Positions 10,747 to 20,873 of a stretch of 64,000 nt of DNA are shown here, piece by piece (the first letter of the stretch is position 1; each line of letters begins with the position of its first letter). The notes below the pieces were generated by a model, which was given only the letters and a program-made list of their open reading frames with translations, was not told where the DNA came from and did no database searches. The DNA is from Drosophila persimilis. Taxonomy: Eukaryota; Arthropoda; Insecta; Diptera; Drosophilidae. The translations under genes were made by a program, and so were the position numbers. The DNA is taken from the NCBI RefSeq assembly GCF_003286085.1, contig NW_020825706.1, forward strand, positions 4,092,001 through 4,156,000, written 5' to 3'.

Positions 10747-11482
10747 ATTCGTCCCGTCTCCTATAATGTACCCAAGGAAAATGACTGCGCTGTAAAAACT
10801 GACACTTACTCCACTTTATTTTCAACCCTGACGCCTCTGCCAAGCTCAAAACTTTCTTCAGTTTATTGATTCCTTCTAACTCACTCGCAGCTGGTATAAT
10901 AATGTCATCCATATATAATATCAAAACGCCTTCGCTTATAAGTGGCCTCAGCACCGCGAATATATAGCGCGGGACCACCGCTGCCGAATTATTAATCGCA
11001 AATGGTACAAAATTAAACTCGTATTGGCCGTTCTGGGTGACAAACGACGTAAATTTCCGCGAGTTCTCCTCTACTGGGACGTGAAAGTATCCGTCACACA
11101 AATCGAGTGTTGTGAATACCTTTCCCCTTTGCAATTTATGTAAAACATCATCGATAACTGCTGTCGGAAAATAATCTCGTATAATCTTCTGGTTGAGCTT
11201 TCTATAGTCACAACATAGCCTTTTCTTGCCGTCTTTCTTCGGAACTAGCACAATAGGCGAAGAGTATTCCGGAACACTGTGCCGAATGATTCCTTTCTCC
11301 AAACATTCCTTAATTTGCTGATCTACCCTTTCTTGGTCGTCATAAGGCAACCGTCTCGGTCTCTGGTATACTGGCACTTCGTCCATGAGTATAATCTTCA
11401 TTTCTACTGGACCATTAGTCGACTTTACTGGTTTATACTGAGTAATCATATCCATCACTACCCCCTTCGCCATAACACTCAA
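10721..11482 (-). pseudogene. Reverse transcriptase, mdg3-like, frameshifted at its end
   Basis: RT core with VYQRPRRLPYDDQ, IVLVPKKDGKKRLCCDYRKL, VFTTLDLCDGYFHVPVEEN and the catalytic LILYMDDIII near 10,910. It converts the element RNA into cDNA in cytoplasmic particles. The normally conserved PFGL..SP segment reads PFAINNSAAVVPRYI, so the active-site neighbourhood is altered. The frame is lost near 10,790 and RNase H continues in another frame. Its closest relative in the window is the short RT fragment at 51,758-51,880. Confidence 0.8.
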
Positions 11483-11981
11483 ATACGAAAAAATCTGAAA
11501 AATCTGACGAAAAATCTTCTATCTCTTTTATCGTTATTATCTGCTCGAATGCTTCTTTTAACTCTGCTACGCGATTCGCCGGTGAAACATTGATAGAGCT
11601 CTTAATATCACTATAATGAGCAATACTGGATTGAACGCTATCCTCTATCTCGGATCTCGTTTCGTTTTCCCTCACCTCTTCTACCTTATGAAAAACTACT
11701 CCATTTTTCCCAAGTGTAACGCTCACTCCCTCTAATACTTCACTACCGATTACCGCGCTATACAAAGTGTCTCTATCTTTGACCACATGAAAACACATCT
11801 CAATCGGAATGCCATCTAGCTCAGTACCAACAAAGAAAAATCCGAGGGTACTAATTCTTTTCCCTCCGATTCCAACTAATTCTTTCACTTGCGCCCTTAA
11901 TGGAACCGGGTACGCTCGCTTATATGCGCTCTCACTCATAGTGCATATGTCACTACCGGAATCAAAAAGCGATGATATCAC
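11433..11981 (-). pseudogene. Aspartic protease (retropepsin) region, mdg3-like
   Basis: The protease active site is SLFDSGSDICTMSESAYK (about 11,970-11,920), a DSG rather than DTG form, as in several Ty3-type Drosophila elements. A second hydrophobic strand (YSAVIGSEVLEG) follows. The frame runs on into an acidic linker to the RT and overlaps the RT frame by about 50 bases, implying a frameshift. The link to gag at 12,073-11,981 contains stops. Confidence 0.65.
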
Positions 11982-12072
11982 TTACCGAACCGAATATCCT
12001 TAAAAACCCGTTATACCTTCTCTGGACTAGCTGTTGTGGATTTGATGCCTCCTTTATATCTTTCTTTTGGAC

Positions 12073-12942
12073 TTAACATTGATTTGCTTTATGTCCCCAC
12101 TGTTCGAAACATTTTATACCCTTCTCCACACAATCTTTAGCCAGATGATTTTTTCCTCCACACTTGAAACATATAGGTTCAACAGCCCTGATATTCTGTT
12201 CCTTCTTCTCGAACTTCATCTTTAATCTTGACTCCAGATTCGACGATGTTTTCTCGAATATTTTCATTTTGTCTCTTAACTCTTTAAAATCTTTGGCCTG
12301 ATATAACACGCTCTTGTTCTGATTTGTATCAGGTATACCTTCTATTATGTATTCTATGACGCTATCTTCATCTGAATTACTCTTTTTGGCTAGACTCTTC
12401 ATTTGATAAAAATATTCTACCAAACTTTCATTCGGCTTCTTCTTCCTATTCTCGAGTTGCTTATGTACTTGCTTAGCCGACAATTTCTCTGTAAACTCCT
12501 CCTCGGAAGCTTCTTTAAGTGTATCCCAATTAGTAAGACCATCTTGACTGTTTACAAACAACTTCGCAGCACCTTTTAGCAATTGCCTACCATATACGAA
12601 CTTTTGCAGCGCGTTCCACTGTACTGTCTCTGTTGTGCTCTCAAAATCTGCAAGCCAATCGCTAATATCTTTATGCTGGCTGCCATCAAACTCAACTAAA
12701 GAATCACTAATATCTTTGAGTGTAAACGCCATTGTACTTGGAGCTTCCAACTGTCCACTCTGGGTATTCAAACTAAAATCTGTTGTATCCTCATACATTG
12801 ACTCTTCATTAACCTCCGACTCAAAATATGATATAAGTCTCTTTTGTAACTCGGCTTTGTTCCCGTTAGTTTTCAACTTCAATTATTTTAACCTTTCTTT
12901 TAGCTCGAGTACGGTGAGTTGTGTGATCTCGTTGTGCAACAT
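12073..12942 (-). pseudogene. gag with N-terminal SAP-like motif and CCHC knuckle
   Basis: The likely start is ATG 12,942-12,940. Residues 8-40 (LTVLELKERLK ... LKLKTNGNKAELQKRLISYF) fit a SAP DNA-binding motif, interrupted by a TAA at 12,885-12,883. After the stop the frame is open for 269 codons. It contains a capsid-like region (FDGSQHKDISDWLADFES, KQLENRKKKPNESLVEYFYQMK), a basic stretch and a CCHC zinc knuckle (CFKCGGKNHLAKDC). A second knuckle (CFEQWGHKANQC) has lost one cysteine. Gag forms the particle and binds RNA. A SAP motif suggests chromatin or DNA contact, which is inference. Confidence 0.7.
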
Positions 12943-13109
12943 TAGTATTGTAATTAATATGATATAAACTTAAAATAATGTATAAGGATTTTGATTAATG
13001 TTTACGAATGTTTTATCTCACTCTTTAACATTTTTATACTTTATCTCTGTTACTCTTCATCTGCTGTCTCTCCTTGACATCTTTCGCTATTACGCTAATT
13101 ATTTCTTAC
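12943..13109. other. AT-rich stretch upstream of mdg3-like gag
   Basis: Expected to hold the 5' leader and LTR of the minus-strand element. I could not find a primer-binding site or LTR end here, and I see no gene. Confidence 0.3.
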
Positions 13110-13382
13110 GTCGTTTCTTTGCTCTGCACCCATCCACGCGTCTGATGGATAACGCCGTCGCCTGTGGATGTGGCTGCCGCACTCGGGACCTTGATTTTCT
13201 TCTTTTCCTCTGCTCTCGATCGTCTCGTCACGCTATGTACCCATCTTTTGGTTGATGCCGTCGTCGTTGTGTGTGAAGCCCTCTCTCTGGATTCTGATGT
13301 GCTCTGCTATTTCTTGACCCTCTCGTCGCATTCTGCACCCATACACACATCTGATGAATATTGTCGTCGCCTGTGTATGTGG
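13110..13382. repeat. Degenerate ~105-bp tandem repeats (about 2.5 units)
   Basis: A motif of the form gcaccca-(n)-tctgatg-(n)-cgtcgcctgtg recurs at about 13,110-13,173, 13,224-13,281 and 13,322-13,382 with many substitutions, separated by T/C-rich DNA. The last unit ends where the LINE homology begins. Confidence 0.55.
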
Positions 13383-14082
13383 TAACCTCGATGGATCACA
13401 TCCTCACAAAACGTAACATAAGCTGGGCAATAAACAGCTTCAACCCGTTCAAATCGCCAGGCCCAGACCAGGTAATCCCGGCCCAACTTCAGAAGGCCGG
13501 GGATACGGCCATAAACTGGCTACAAGGTATCTTCAGGAAGATACTGGCTGTGGGTACAATCCCGCGAACATGGCTTAAGGCAAAGATAGTCTTCATTCCC
13601 AAAGCTGGGAAAGCCTCGCACTCAGCTGCAAAAGACTTTAGACCAATCAGCCTATCGTCCTTCCTCCTCAAAACCTTTGAGAGACTCGTCGGGCTGCAAC
13701 TGAGGACAACTATACACCCTCAGTTGCTGTCAGGCGCACAGCATGCCTACCGGAAAGGAAAATCCACGGAAACGGCTCTTCATGAAGTGATCTCTGCGGT
13801 AGAGAAATCTCTGCATCACAAAGAGTACTCACTCATAGCCTTTCTCGATATTGAGGGAGCTTTCAACAACGTTGTACCGGGCGCCATTACAGAAGCCCTG
13901 ACTGACCTGGGGGTGGACCGTCACTTGGTGATGCTCATTGATCAATTGCTCACATGCAGGACGGTGACATCATCGATGGGATCGTCCGCCCAGTCAAGGT
14001 ATGTCAACAGAGGCACCCCGCAAGGTGGTGTCCTGTCTCCTCTTCTGTGGAACATAGCAGTCAACAAGATTCTATGGGACCT

Positions 14083-14085
<3 letters not shown>

Positions 14086-14130
<45 letters not shown>
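14086..14130 (+). repeat. Uninterrupted 45-nt poly-G tract
   Basis: Forty-five consecutive G lie inside the RT coding region. The homologous site in LINE copy 1 (about 1,540) has a six-base run. It is either a real homopolymer expansion or a sequencing or assembly artefact. Confidence 0.95.
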
Positions 14131-14133
<3 letters not shown>

Positions 14134-14711
14134 GCAAAGTCGTGGCCTATGCGGATGACGTTGCGATTATATTCTCGGGGAAATACCCCCAAACACTGTG
14201 CGACTTAATGTCCACAAAGCTAGCGCAACTGTCGGATTGGACGGAATCGCGCGGTCTGGGAGTAAATCCCTCAAAAACGGAACTCGTATTATTCACAAAT
14301 AAATACAAGGTCCCGCCCCTCAACCCTCCAATACTACAAGGATGCAGGCTCTCCTTTAGCGACAGTGCCAGTTACTTAGGGTTGGTAATTGACAAGAAGC
14401 TTAGCTGGAACCTGAATGTCAAAGACAGAGTGAAGAAGGCAATGACTGCACTCTATACATGCAAAAAAGCCATTAGGCTAAGATGAGGTATGATCCCAAG
14501 CATAGTCCAATGGATATATCAAGCTATAGTTAGACCAATACTACTCTACGGAGTTACGGTGTGGTGGCCGGCCCTATCAAAAAGGGCGATCACCAAGCAA
14601 CTGGGCAAAGTCCAGCGGACTGCCGCCCTATGCATCTGCGGAGCTCTCCGCACCACCCCAAATGATGCGCTAAATGCCATCCTATGCCTACAGAGCCTTG
14701 AACTCACAGGA

Positions 14712-14715
14712 AAGG
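14712..14715. repeat. Target-site duplication AAGG (left)
   Basis: Matches AAGG at 23,145-23,148 and 27,890-27,893. LINE copy 1 shows the unduplicated site in the context cagga-aagg-aacggg. Confidence 0.9.
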
Positions 14716-15894
14716 TGTTATGATCCGCCTCTTTGCCACCCTGGCCTATCGTTCCCAGCTAGCTCACGGGGAAGTCAGGGGGGTTTCCGACCCGATAAGT
14801 CAGGGGACGGATTGAACAAAACAAAAACAAAAAAACATACAAAAAAAACAAATCTAATTTATAGGACAGACTTGTCTTCGTTGGCACTTTCGTCAGCGGG
14901 GATAGTTGGTTTCGTTATCCCTAGCAGGGTCCCACCCCTCCATGAGCGCCACCTTCCATGAGCGCTCCCTTTTCATATTCAGGGTCCCACTCTTCTTCTC
15001 GCTCTCGTCCCACCCAACTACCGTTTTCTATTCACTCATGACTCTTTTCAAATTTTCATTTTTATATCCATTATATTTTCTTACTTATCTTCTTGAACAT
15101 TAATTCATAATCTAGGTTTATATAAAGGAAACAAATACTAGCACTAAAAAAATACTAACAAAAAAAAATAAACCCTATTTCGGCCGAATTGGCAGCCCCC
15201 TTTGCTAGAAGTTGTTGCTTCCTGATGCTTGCTGATGTTTACGTTTAATCGTGGTGTTCTTTTTATATGATCGTGATATATTGTTTAATTGTGGGTCGGA
15301 CGGGTGTAGATGTGTGAAATGTGGTGATGTTATGTGATGTGTTATGAATGAGGGTATACATGCGTGGGTTGGGTGTGATGTGTGTGGATGAAGGTGTGTG
15401 ACATTGATTCGTGTGGGTTTATTTCTGCTTTGAAGTCTGGATTCTTTCCCCGGGGGGGTTGGTGTGTGGGGACAGAAGCGTGTCTCCAGTCGATGCTCCG
15501 CTGACGGTTCCTTGGTGCCGGTGCTCCGCTGACGGTTCCTTGGTGTCGGTGCTCCGCTGCCGGTTCTCGCACCAGTTTTCCGGCCTGGCCAGTACCGGGC
15601 TGCTGCTGCCGCGGTCCGCCGCTTCTGCTGATGTTGATGCCTGCCGCTGATGTCTTGGTGGGATCGTCGTCTCCACGATCATCAATTTTGTTTCCTTTTT
15701 TTTTTTTCAGGGCACGTGCGGCCTCCACTATTCTCCACCGGAAAACTCCCTTTTTTCTTTCTCTTCCTCCTCGCACCGTTTCCTTTTCTCCCACGCAACT
15801 CTGCCACTGCTTCCCAGGTTCCACTATAGATGCCGCTGTCTCTTTCATCTCCAGCCCTGATACTTATCGGCTCTCTCCAAAACCGCCCATAACA
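14716..15894 (-). repeat. Osvaldo-like LTR 1 (3' LTR)
   Basis: 1,179 bp with TGTTATG...CATAACA ends. It differs from LTRs 2 and 3 at five sites by eye, for example gggg in place of ggtg near 14,781 and tgcgtg in place of tgtgtg near 15,361. The long open frames on both strands inside it are not conserved genes. Confidence 0.95.
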
Positions 15895-16036
15895 CCACAC
15901 TACCGTTTCCAGGATTACTCCGCCGAAACGGGAGTGCCAAACAGGCGGGCTTTTTCAATTAAGGGGCCCCAAACGTAGGCCATCGCCCACACCCTGAGAT
16001 TGAGAGTCTCTGGCTCCATCGACTGAGATGCCCGGG

Positions 16037-17179
16037 CTACTGCTTCAGATCTTTTGCGTGAAACACCCCAATACGTGAGCCTTGCAACGTCTCCAGCTCA
16101 TACAGACTGTTGCCCATACTTCGGATCACTCGGCACTTGACATATTTTGGGCTGAGCATTGCGTTGATGTTGTCTTTAAATTTGCTCAACACGAAATTCC
16201 GCTTATATACCTCCTGCCCCGGTGAGTACCTAATTTCTCGAGCTTTTCGATTGTACCTGTTCTTCGCTCTGTTGTAGGCTTCATGGGAGTTTCCTCGGAC
16301 CTCATCTCGGACTATTTCCATCTTGTCACTCCTCGCCAAGGGTGACATTTGTGCATCATTTAGGGCGCCCAGTCTGCGTGCCAATTTATAATCTCGGCCG
16401 CTGGTAAACATGTGCTGCCCAAACAACACAAAGTATGGCGACGTCCCGATGCCCGTGTGTATAGCGCTCCTAGCCACGCACTGGATCTCCGTCAGCTTCT
16501 CGTCCCAGCGCGTGTGATCCTCACTAGCGTATGTCCTTATCGCCGCCAGTATTGTCTGGTTCACTCGTTCGGCCGCGTTCGCCTGTGGTGCATAGTTCCC
16601 CGACTTCAGGTGCGTTATGCTTCTCCTGTCCAGGAATTGCGAGAATTCAGCTGACACAAACTGCTTTCCATTATCGGTGTGTACTATTTCAGGCACGCCA
16701 AACTGCGCGAAGACCTCTGCGTGCAAGAATCGGATCACGGCCGACGACGTCGCCTTAGGCAAAGCCTTCAACCAGACATATCTGGACATGTGATCGAGGA
16801 CTATTAGTATGACTACATTGCCACTTCGAGTCCTCGGATATGGACCCAGGAAATCCAGGTACAGTTTTTGAATCGGCCTCTCGGTTCTGGTTTCGGCCCC
16901 CATGAGTGGACGGTGAACCTGTGTTGAATGTTTTGTTTCTTTGCAGGTGTCACAATCAGCCACATATGCCTTCACCTGCACGGTCATCCGGGGCCAATAA
17001 CAGAACTGTCGCAGCCGTCCTAGTGTCCTCGCGATTCCTCCATGCATTGCCGCATCGCTGTCGTGAGCCTGCTGGATCAGTGTGCTCGTCAGGGCTTCCG
17101 GGATCCATAGCTTCCACGAAAACTCCTCTAATTCCGGCCGGCCAAATTGTGTGCGCTTAAACAGCAGTCCTTCCTCCAC
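16037..17179 (-). CDS. Integrase, Osvaldo-like (open frame intact)
   Basis: An open 380-codon frame with all integrase features. The HHCC finger is HDSDAAMHGG...CDTCKETKHS (residues about 38-85). The first Asp is in KLYLDFLGPYP, the second in EIVHTDNGKQF, and the Glu in NAAERVNQTI. A basic C-terminal domain (NFVLSKFKDNINAMLSPKY) ends in AKDLKQ about 140 bp before LTR 1. It would insert the cDNA into the chromosome. It is part of a pol polyprotein, so the listed start is only the first Met after the stop at 17,303. Upstream residues of the same frame read through to RNase H. It is the best-preserved gene of the element. Confidence 0.85.
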   Translation of the reverse strand: MEEGLLFKRTQFGRPELEEFSWKLWIPEALTSTLIQQAHDSDAAMHGGIARTLGRLRQFCYWPRMTVQVKAYVADCDTCKETKHSTQVHRPLMGAETRTERPIQKLYLDFLGPYPRTRSGNVVILIVLDHMSRYVWLKALPKATSSAVIRFLHAEVFAQFGVPEIVHTDNGKQFVSAEFSQFLDRRSITHLKSGNYAPQANAAERVNQTILAAIRTYASEDHTRWDEKLTEIQCVARSAIHTGIGTSPYFVLFGQHMFTSGRDYKLARRLGALNDAQMSPLARSDKMEIVRDEVRGNSHEAYNRAKNRYNRKAREIRYSPGQEVYKRNFVLSKFKDNINAMLSPKYVKCRVIRSMGNSLYELETLQGSRIGVFHAKDLKQ

Positions 17180-17302
17180 CTTCAGGTCTGGGAACTCATC
17201 CTCATCGCTCTGGACCGACTCGATTTTCCTTCGGTATTCTTCATCCTCGAAGGCTGTGGTGTCGAACTCCAGGAAGTCGATAGCGTCAACGTCAAAGGGA
17301 CG

Positions 17303-17632
17303 TTACAGCATATCGGCGACGATATTTTCCTTTCCTTTGCGGTGCTCAATTTCAAAGTCATAAGCCTGGAGAGCCAACGACCACCTGGCTAGCCTCCCAT
17401 CCAGTGCTTTGAAGCGCATGAGCCACTGCAAACTCGCGTGATCTGTTATCACCGTGAATGGCATCAGTTCCACGTATGCACGGAATTTCTCAATGGCTCT
17501 TACCGCCGCCAGACACTCCTTCTCCGGTACGCTATAATTGAGCTGTGCCCCTCTTAGCTTCGCCGAAAAGAATGCGATCGGGTGCTCTGCTCCTTCATCA
17601 TCCCTCTGGAAGAGAACTGCTCCAATCCCCAC
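17303..17632 (-). pseudogene. RNase H domain, Osvaldo-like, bounded by two stops
   Basis: Ty3-type RNase H: GIGAVLFQRDDEGAEHPIAF, LNYSVPEKECLAAVRAI, FTVITDHASLQWLM, ARWSLALQAYDFEIEHRKG. It sits between an in-frame TAG at 17,650-17,648 and a TAA at 17,305-17,303, both inside the pol polyprotein and not at its natural ends. It would degrade RNA in the RNA:DNA hybrid. A related RNase H is in the element at 62 kb. Confidence 0.85.
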
Positions 17633-17647
17633 GTGACTCGCATCACA

Positions 17648-19102
17648 CTAGATAAAGAAGTGCTTCTTAAAGTCTGGGTGATGTAGCACGGGGGCGCTGG
17701 TAAGTGCTTTTTTGAGCTCCTCGAACGATTTTCCTGCCTCCTCCGTCAGCTTAAATTGCCCTTTTCCTTTCAGACAGTCCGTCAGAGGAGCCGAGAGTGC
17801 TGAGAAATTTCGAATAAACCGCCGATACCAGCCAGCTGTCCCCAAAAATCTCCGGATTTGTCTCACGTACCTTGGCATTGGTATTTGTGTGATCGCCTGT
17901 ACTTTCTCCGGATCTGTCCTCAGTGCGCCGTCGCCTACGATGTACCCTAAATACTTTAGATATTTATAGCCGAATTTCGATTTTTTTCTTCCAATTGTCA
18001 GGTTTGCCTCCTTGAGACACTTGGCCACTTCCTCTAACAGGTGTATATGCTCCTCAAACGTCCGGGAAATAACTAGTAGATCGTCTAAGTATACAAAGAC
18101 ATGGCTTCGGAGTCGTTGTGGAATTACTCGATCCATCAACCGACACAGCCGTTGGGCTGCATTGCACAACCCGAAGGGCATCGATTTAAATTGATAGAGT
18201 GGTCTGCCTGGCACCGTGAATGCTGTGTACGTCCGACTTTCAGGCTCCAGCTCTATCTGCCAAAATGCGTGCTTTAAATCGATGCTGCTGATGTACACCG
18301 TATCCTCTACGCGGCTCAGAATTGACTCGATGCTCTGCAGCGGGTAAGCATCCTTCACGGTTAATTTGTTTAGTTTCCGCGCATCCAGACACAATCGGTT
18401 CTTTCCCTGCTTCCGTACCAACGTCACGCGGTTGCTCCACGGGCTCTCGCTGGTTTCGATGACTCCGAGACGCAACATTTCGTCCACCTCAGCAAACAAC
18501 AGCTCTTGCACCGCGGGAGATACCGGGTAGAATCGCTCCTTTACGGGTACGGCTCCCTCGATTAATTGAATTTCGTGCCTTTCGAGCGTCGTTCTTCCCA
18601 AACCATGCGTGTCGAATGCCCTGAAGTTGCTCTTCACCTGGTCCAGACGCGTCTGCTGCGTGTGTGTCAACTCGTGCTGTTCCGTTGGTCTACTCCTAGT
18701 CAGCCCCTCAGCATCAATTTCGGCTAATTCCTTGTGTCGTTCTAGACCTACTATATGCGGAGCCAGACCAAACTTCCGCCAGAAATCGACCCCTAGGTAC
18801 AGCGGTTGCTTCAGCGAGGGACACAGGAACAACTCCATGGTCTGCTTCTGGCCTCCATACGTCATTACCGTCGACACATGTCCCAGTATTTTATGAGGAG
18901 TGCCGCCTGCTGTTTGTACTGAGAATTTCTTTATGTCTTGAAGTTTCAGCTCCAATTCTCCTATGAGTTCCAGGCCACCTTTACCCAGGAGGCTCACCGA
19001 TGCCCCTGTATCCAGTAGTCCCATCAACGTCTTCGGGCCCATCTTTACTCGTGCGAATGGCCTGTCATCCTGACGAATTGCCGAGTGGACTGCTGCACAC
19101 AC
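17648..19102 (-). pseudogene. Protease and reverse transcriptase, Osvaldo-like
   Basis: Open frame of 484 codons. Protease lies at residues about 20-130 (LMGLLDTGASVSLLGK, the DTGA active site). RT follows: LRLGVIETSESPWSN, LCLDARKLNKLTV, VYISSIDLKHAFWQIEL, MPFGLCNAAQ and catalytic HVFVYLDDLLVI near 18,090. The thumb includes YLGYIVGDGALRTDPEKV. The frame continues upstream of 19,102 without a stop until TAG 19,189-19,187, and downstream it is closed by TAG 17,650-17,648. Both stops are single-codon lesions. The protease part is repeated in the tandem duplication at 23,500-23,870. Confidence 0.9.
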
Positions 19103-19186
19103 CTGGAGCCGCCTCCTCTTGCGCCTCTGAAACCTGTCCCGAGCCCGCTGTGCTCTGACTGCTCTCGTTCGGATACTCTCCGCGAC

Positions 19187-19447
19187 CTAATCCCCCATTA
19201 TCCGATTCCTAGCCTGCTCGTACTGACGCTGCCTATCCTTTATCGGCTTGCGCTCGGACCATCTAGCTTCGGGTAATACAGCTTGGTTAACCTTATATAT
19301 GGTAGTGTAAATATTCTTATTGCTACTTCTTTCCTTAGGGGTATCTAATTTAACGTTGGAGGACCTATCTACTGGCTGCTTCGCGGCGACGTGGAACTCG
19401 ACTCCTCCAATTGCGTCGTGCTCCTTTTCGCGTTTCCCGGTCGACAT
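19187..19447 (-). pseudogene. gag-pol junction segment, Osvaldo-like
   Basis: 86-codon open piece in the same frame as the protease, ended by TAG 19,189-19,187. Its charged sequence (KPIKDRQRQYEQARNRIMGD) would link nucleocapsid to protease. No domain is recognised. Confidence 0.4.
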
Positions 19448-20873
19448 TTAGGGCATTTAGGGAGGATGACCCCGGCCAGCCCGCACTTGTAGCAGAACAG
19501 GTTACGCACGGCCGACTCTCACTCAAAATATGTGTGACCCGGCTGAGCGCAATTCCAGCACCTCAGCTGGGTCCGATCGCCTCCGGGTTCCCTCGTCCTA
19601 TGTACAGCATCCAATGCCTCGGTCTGTTCCTCCGGGTCGTGGGTGTTCGCATCCAATTCATGCACTTTGTGATCTTCCCTGCGCCTACTACCCCCAAGGT
19701 CTGGACCGCTCCTTGTCCATCGCGTCGTCAGCAGTTTCTCGGCGTCCGCACACTCTTCTCGCAGCTTCTGTAAGTTTGGTATCTGCATTGGATAAATCAC
19801 CCTCGAAATGGCATCGCGAATATTGATCTTTATGATCTTTATTAGATCATAATCCGAGAACGTATTCAGCAACCTCGACCTCAACACCAACATCTCCTGG
19901 ATGTACTGGTCTGCCGACTCCCCGTGGCGTTGTCGGCGTTCCCTGAGCTCTTGCTCTCGCTCGAACTCTGTCCGACGAACTTGAAATTGTTGCTGGAGAC
20001 CATATCTCAAGTTCGGCCAGTCCGGCATTCCTACCGTCCGAACATGCATCCAATACCAATCCCTTGCGTGGCCACTGACTAATGTGTGAAAGGCTTTCAA
20101 CACCTCCGCCCACGCTACCTGATACGACGTCTGTAGGTGCTCCACCCGGAATATGAATTCCGCCACGGGCATCCCCTTTGATCGCCGTCGAAGCTAAGTC
20201 CCCATCTTCGTATTTGCACTTGCTCCTGCCTAGCCTCTCCGGAACTCGGTCGATTCTGGTTAGGGTTTGCTCCTGCGCCCATCCCGTTGAACAGCCACTC
20301 CTCCACGGGTCTCTGATCGGCTTGGGTGCTCTGATCGGCCTCCAATGTTCGGTTGTCCACGAACAAGTGCGTTGGATGTGCTCGCTGGTTCGCGGGTGCT
20401 TCCTGTTGACCTCCTCCCAGACTGGTTGCATTCGATCCCCGTTTCCTTCCATTCGCATCACTCGCCGTTCGCTCCGCTTTTAACGAACCCACCACAGCGT
20501 TGATCTCTCGCATGAACTCTAGCATGTCCGCTTGCATTGACGATCTCAGCGCTTCCATTTGCTGCCCGAGCGACGCTCGGTAGGTCTCCTGTGCTTGGGC
20601 TAACGCTGCGTTCACGGCTGAGCTTAACTCGGACGGTAACACCAGGTCCTTACGGGTTCGCTGTTGACCTCCTACCGCTCCGGCCTCTGGGTTCTCCTGG
20701 TACGAACCCGCATGTACGTTTTCCGCCACTTGCGACGGCCCTTCCGGCCTACTGCCGGCTTTACCGTCCTGGGACCGAGTCGTCGGCATGTTGTACGGCT
20801 GGTACCTGCGCTGTGCCTCTGGGCTACGCCTTGTCTTTCCCGACCCTTTAAAAATCTCCGGGTCACTCATCAA
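19448..20873 (-). pseudogene. gag, Osvaldo-like, frameshifted
   Basis: It starts at 20,873. A Pro/Gln/Arg-rich N-terminal region has a helical segment (SSAVNAALAQAQETYRASLG), then changes frame at a G run near 20,165. Next comes the capsid region (VAEFIFRVEHLQTSYQVAWAE, ARDWYWMHVRTVGMPDW, QIPNLQKLREECADAEKLL). A first zinc knuckle (CWNCAQPGHTYFE) is followed by TGA at 19,521-19,519, and then a second Cys cluster (CYKCGLAGVILPKCPKC) to about 19,450. Gag assembles the particle and packages RNA. The frameshift and the TGA are both present in the duplicated copy, so they predate the duplication. Confidence 0.85.

Larger units (their letters stand above)
8402..12942 (-). mobile_element. mdg3/micropia/blastopia-like Ty3 retrotransposon, internal region
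   Basis: Read right to left it has gag (12,942-12,073), protease (11,981-11,433), RT (11,482-10,721), RNase H (10,746 to about 10,150) and integrase (about 10,100-8,402). This is the standard Ty3/gypsy order with no env. RT carries YMDD, protease carries DSGSD, and integrase ends about 190 codons after the catalytic Glu. Frame breaks occur in every gene. A 518-bp insertion splits the integrase. A fragment of a related RT is found at 51,758-51,880. Confidence 0.8.
13381..14715 (+). pseudogene. LOA-like LINE copy 2, 5' half of ORF2 (RT)
   Basis: 5'-truncated copy of the family seen at 1-4,130. It starts in the linker before RT (about 13,381, taacctcgatgg) and runs through KSPGPDQVIPAQLQ, KIVFIPKAGKASHSAAKDF, LDIEGAFNNV, RGTPQGGVLSPLLW and the catalytic YADD (about 14,145). 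The frame is broken by a 45-nt G run at 14,086-14,130, where copy 1 has only six G. A TGA at 14,484-14,486 replaces a Trp codon of copy 1. The frame ends at the Osvaldo-like insertion (14,716) and resumes at 27,890. Confidence 0.9.

Noticed and set aside
15342-15848. 168-codon minus-strand frame (also at 22,592 and near 27,338)
   Set aside because: It lies wholly inside the LTR, recurs only because the LTR is repeated, is disrupted by LTR indels, and shows low-complexity composition with no domain.
19847-20461. 204-codon minus-strand frame overlapping gag
   Set aside because: Third frame of the gag region, overlapping both real gag pieces; the protein similarity lies in the other two frames.
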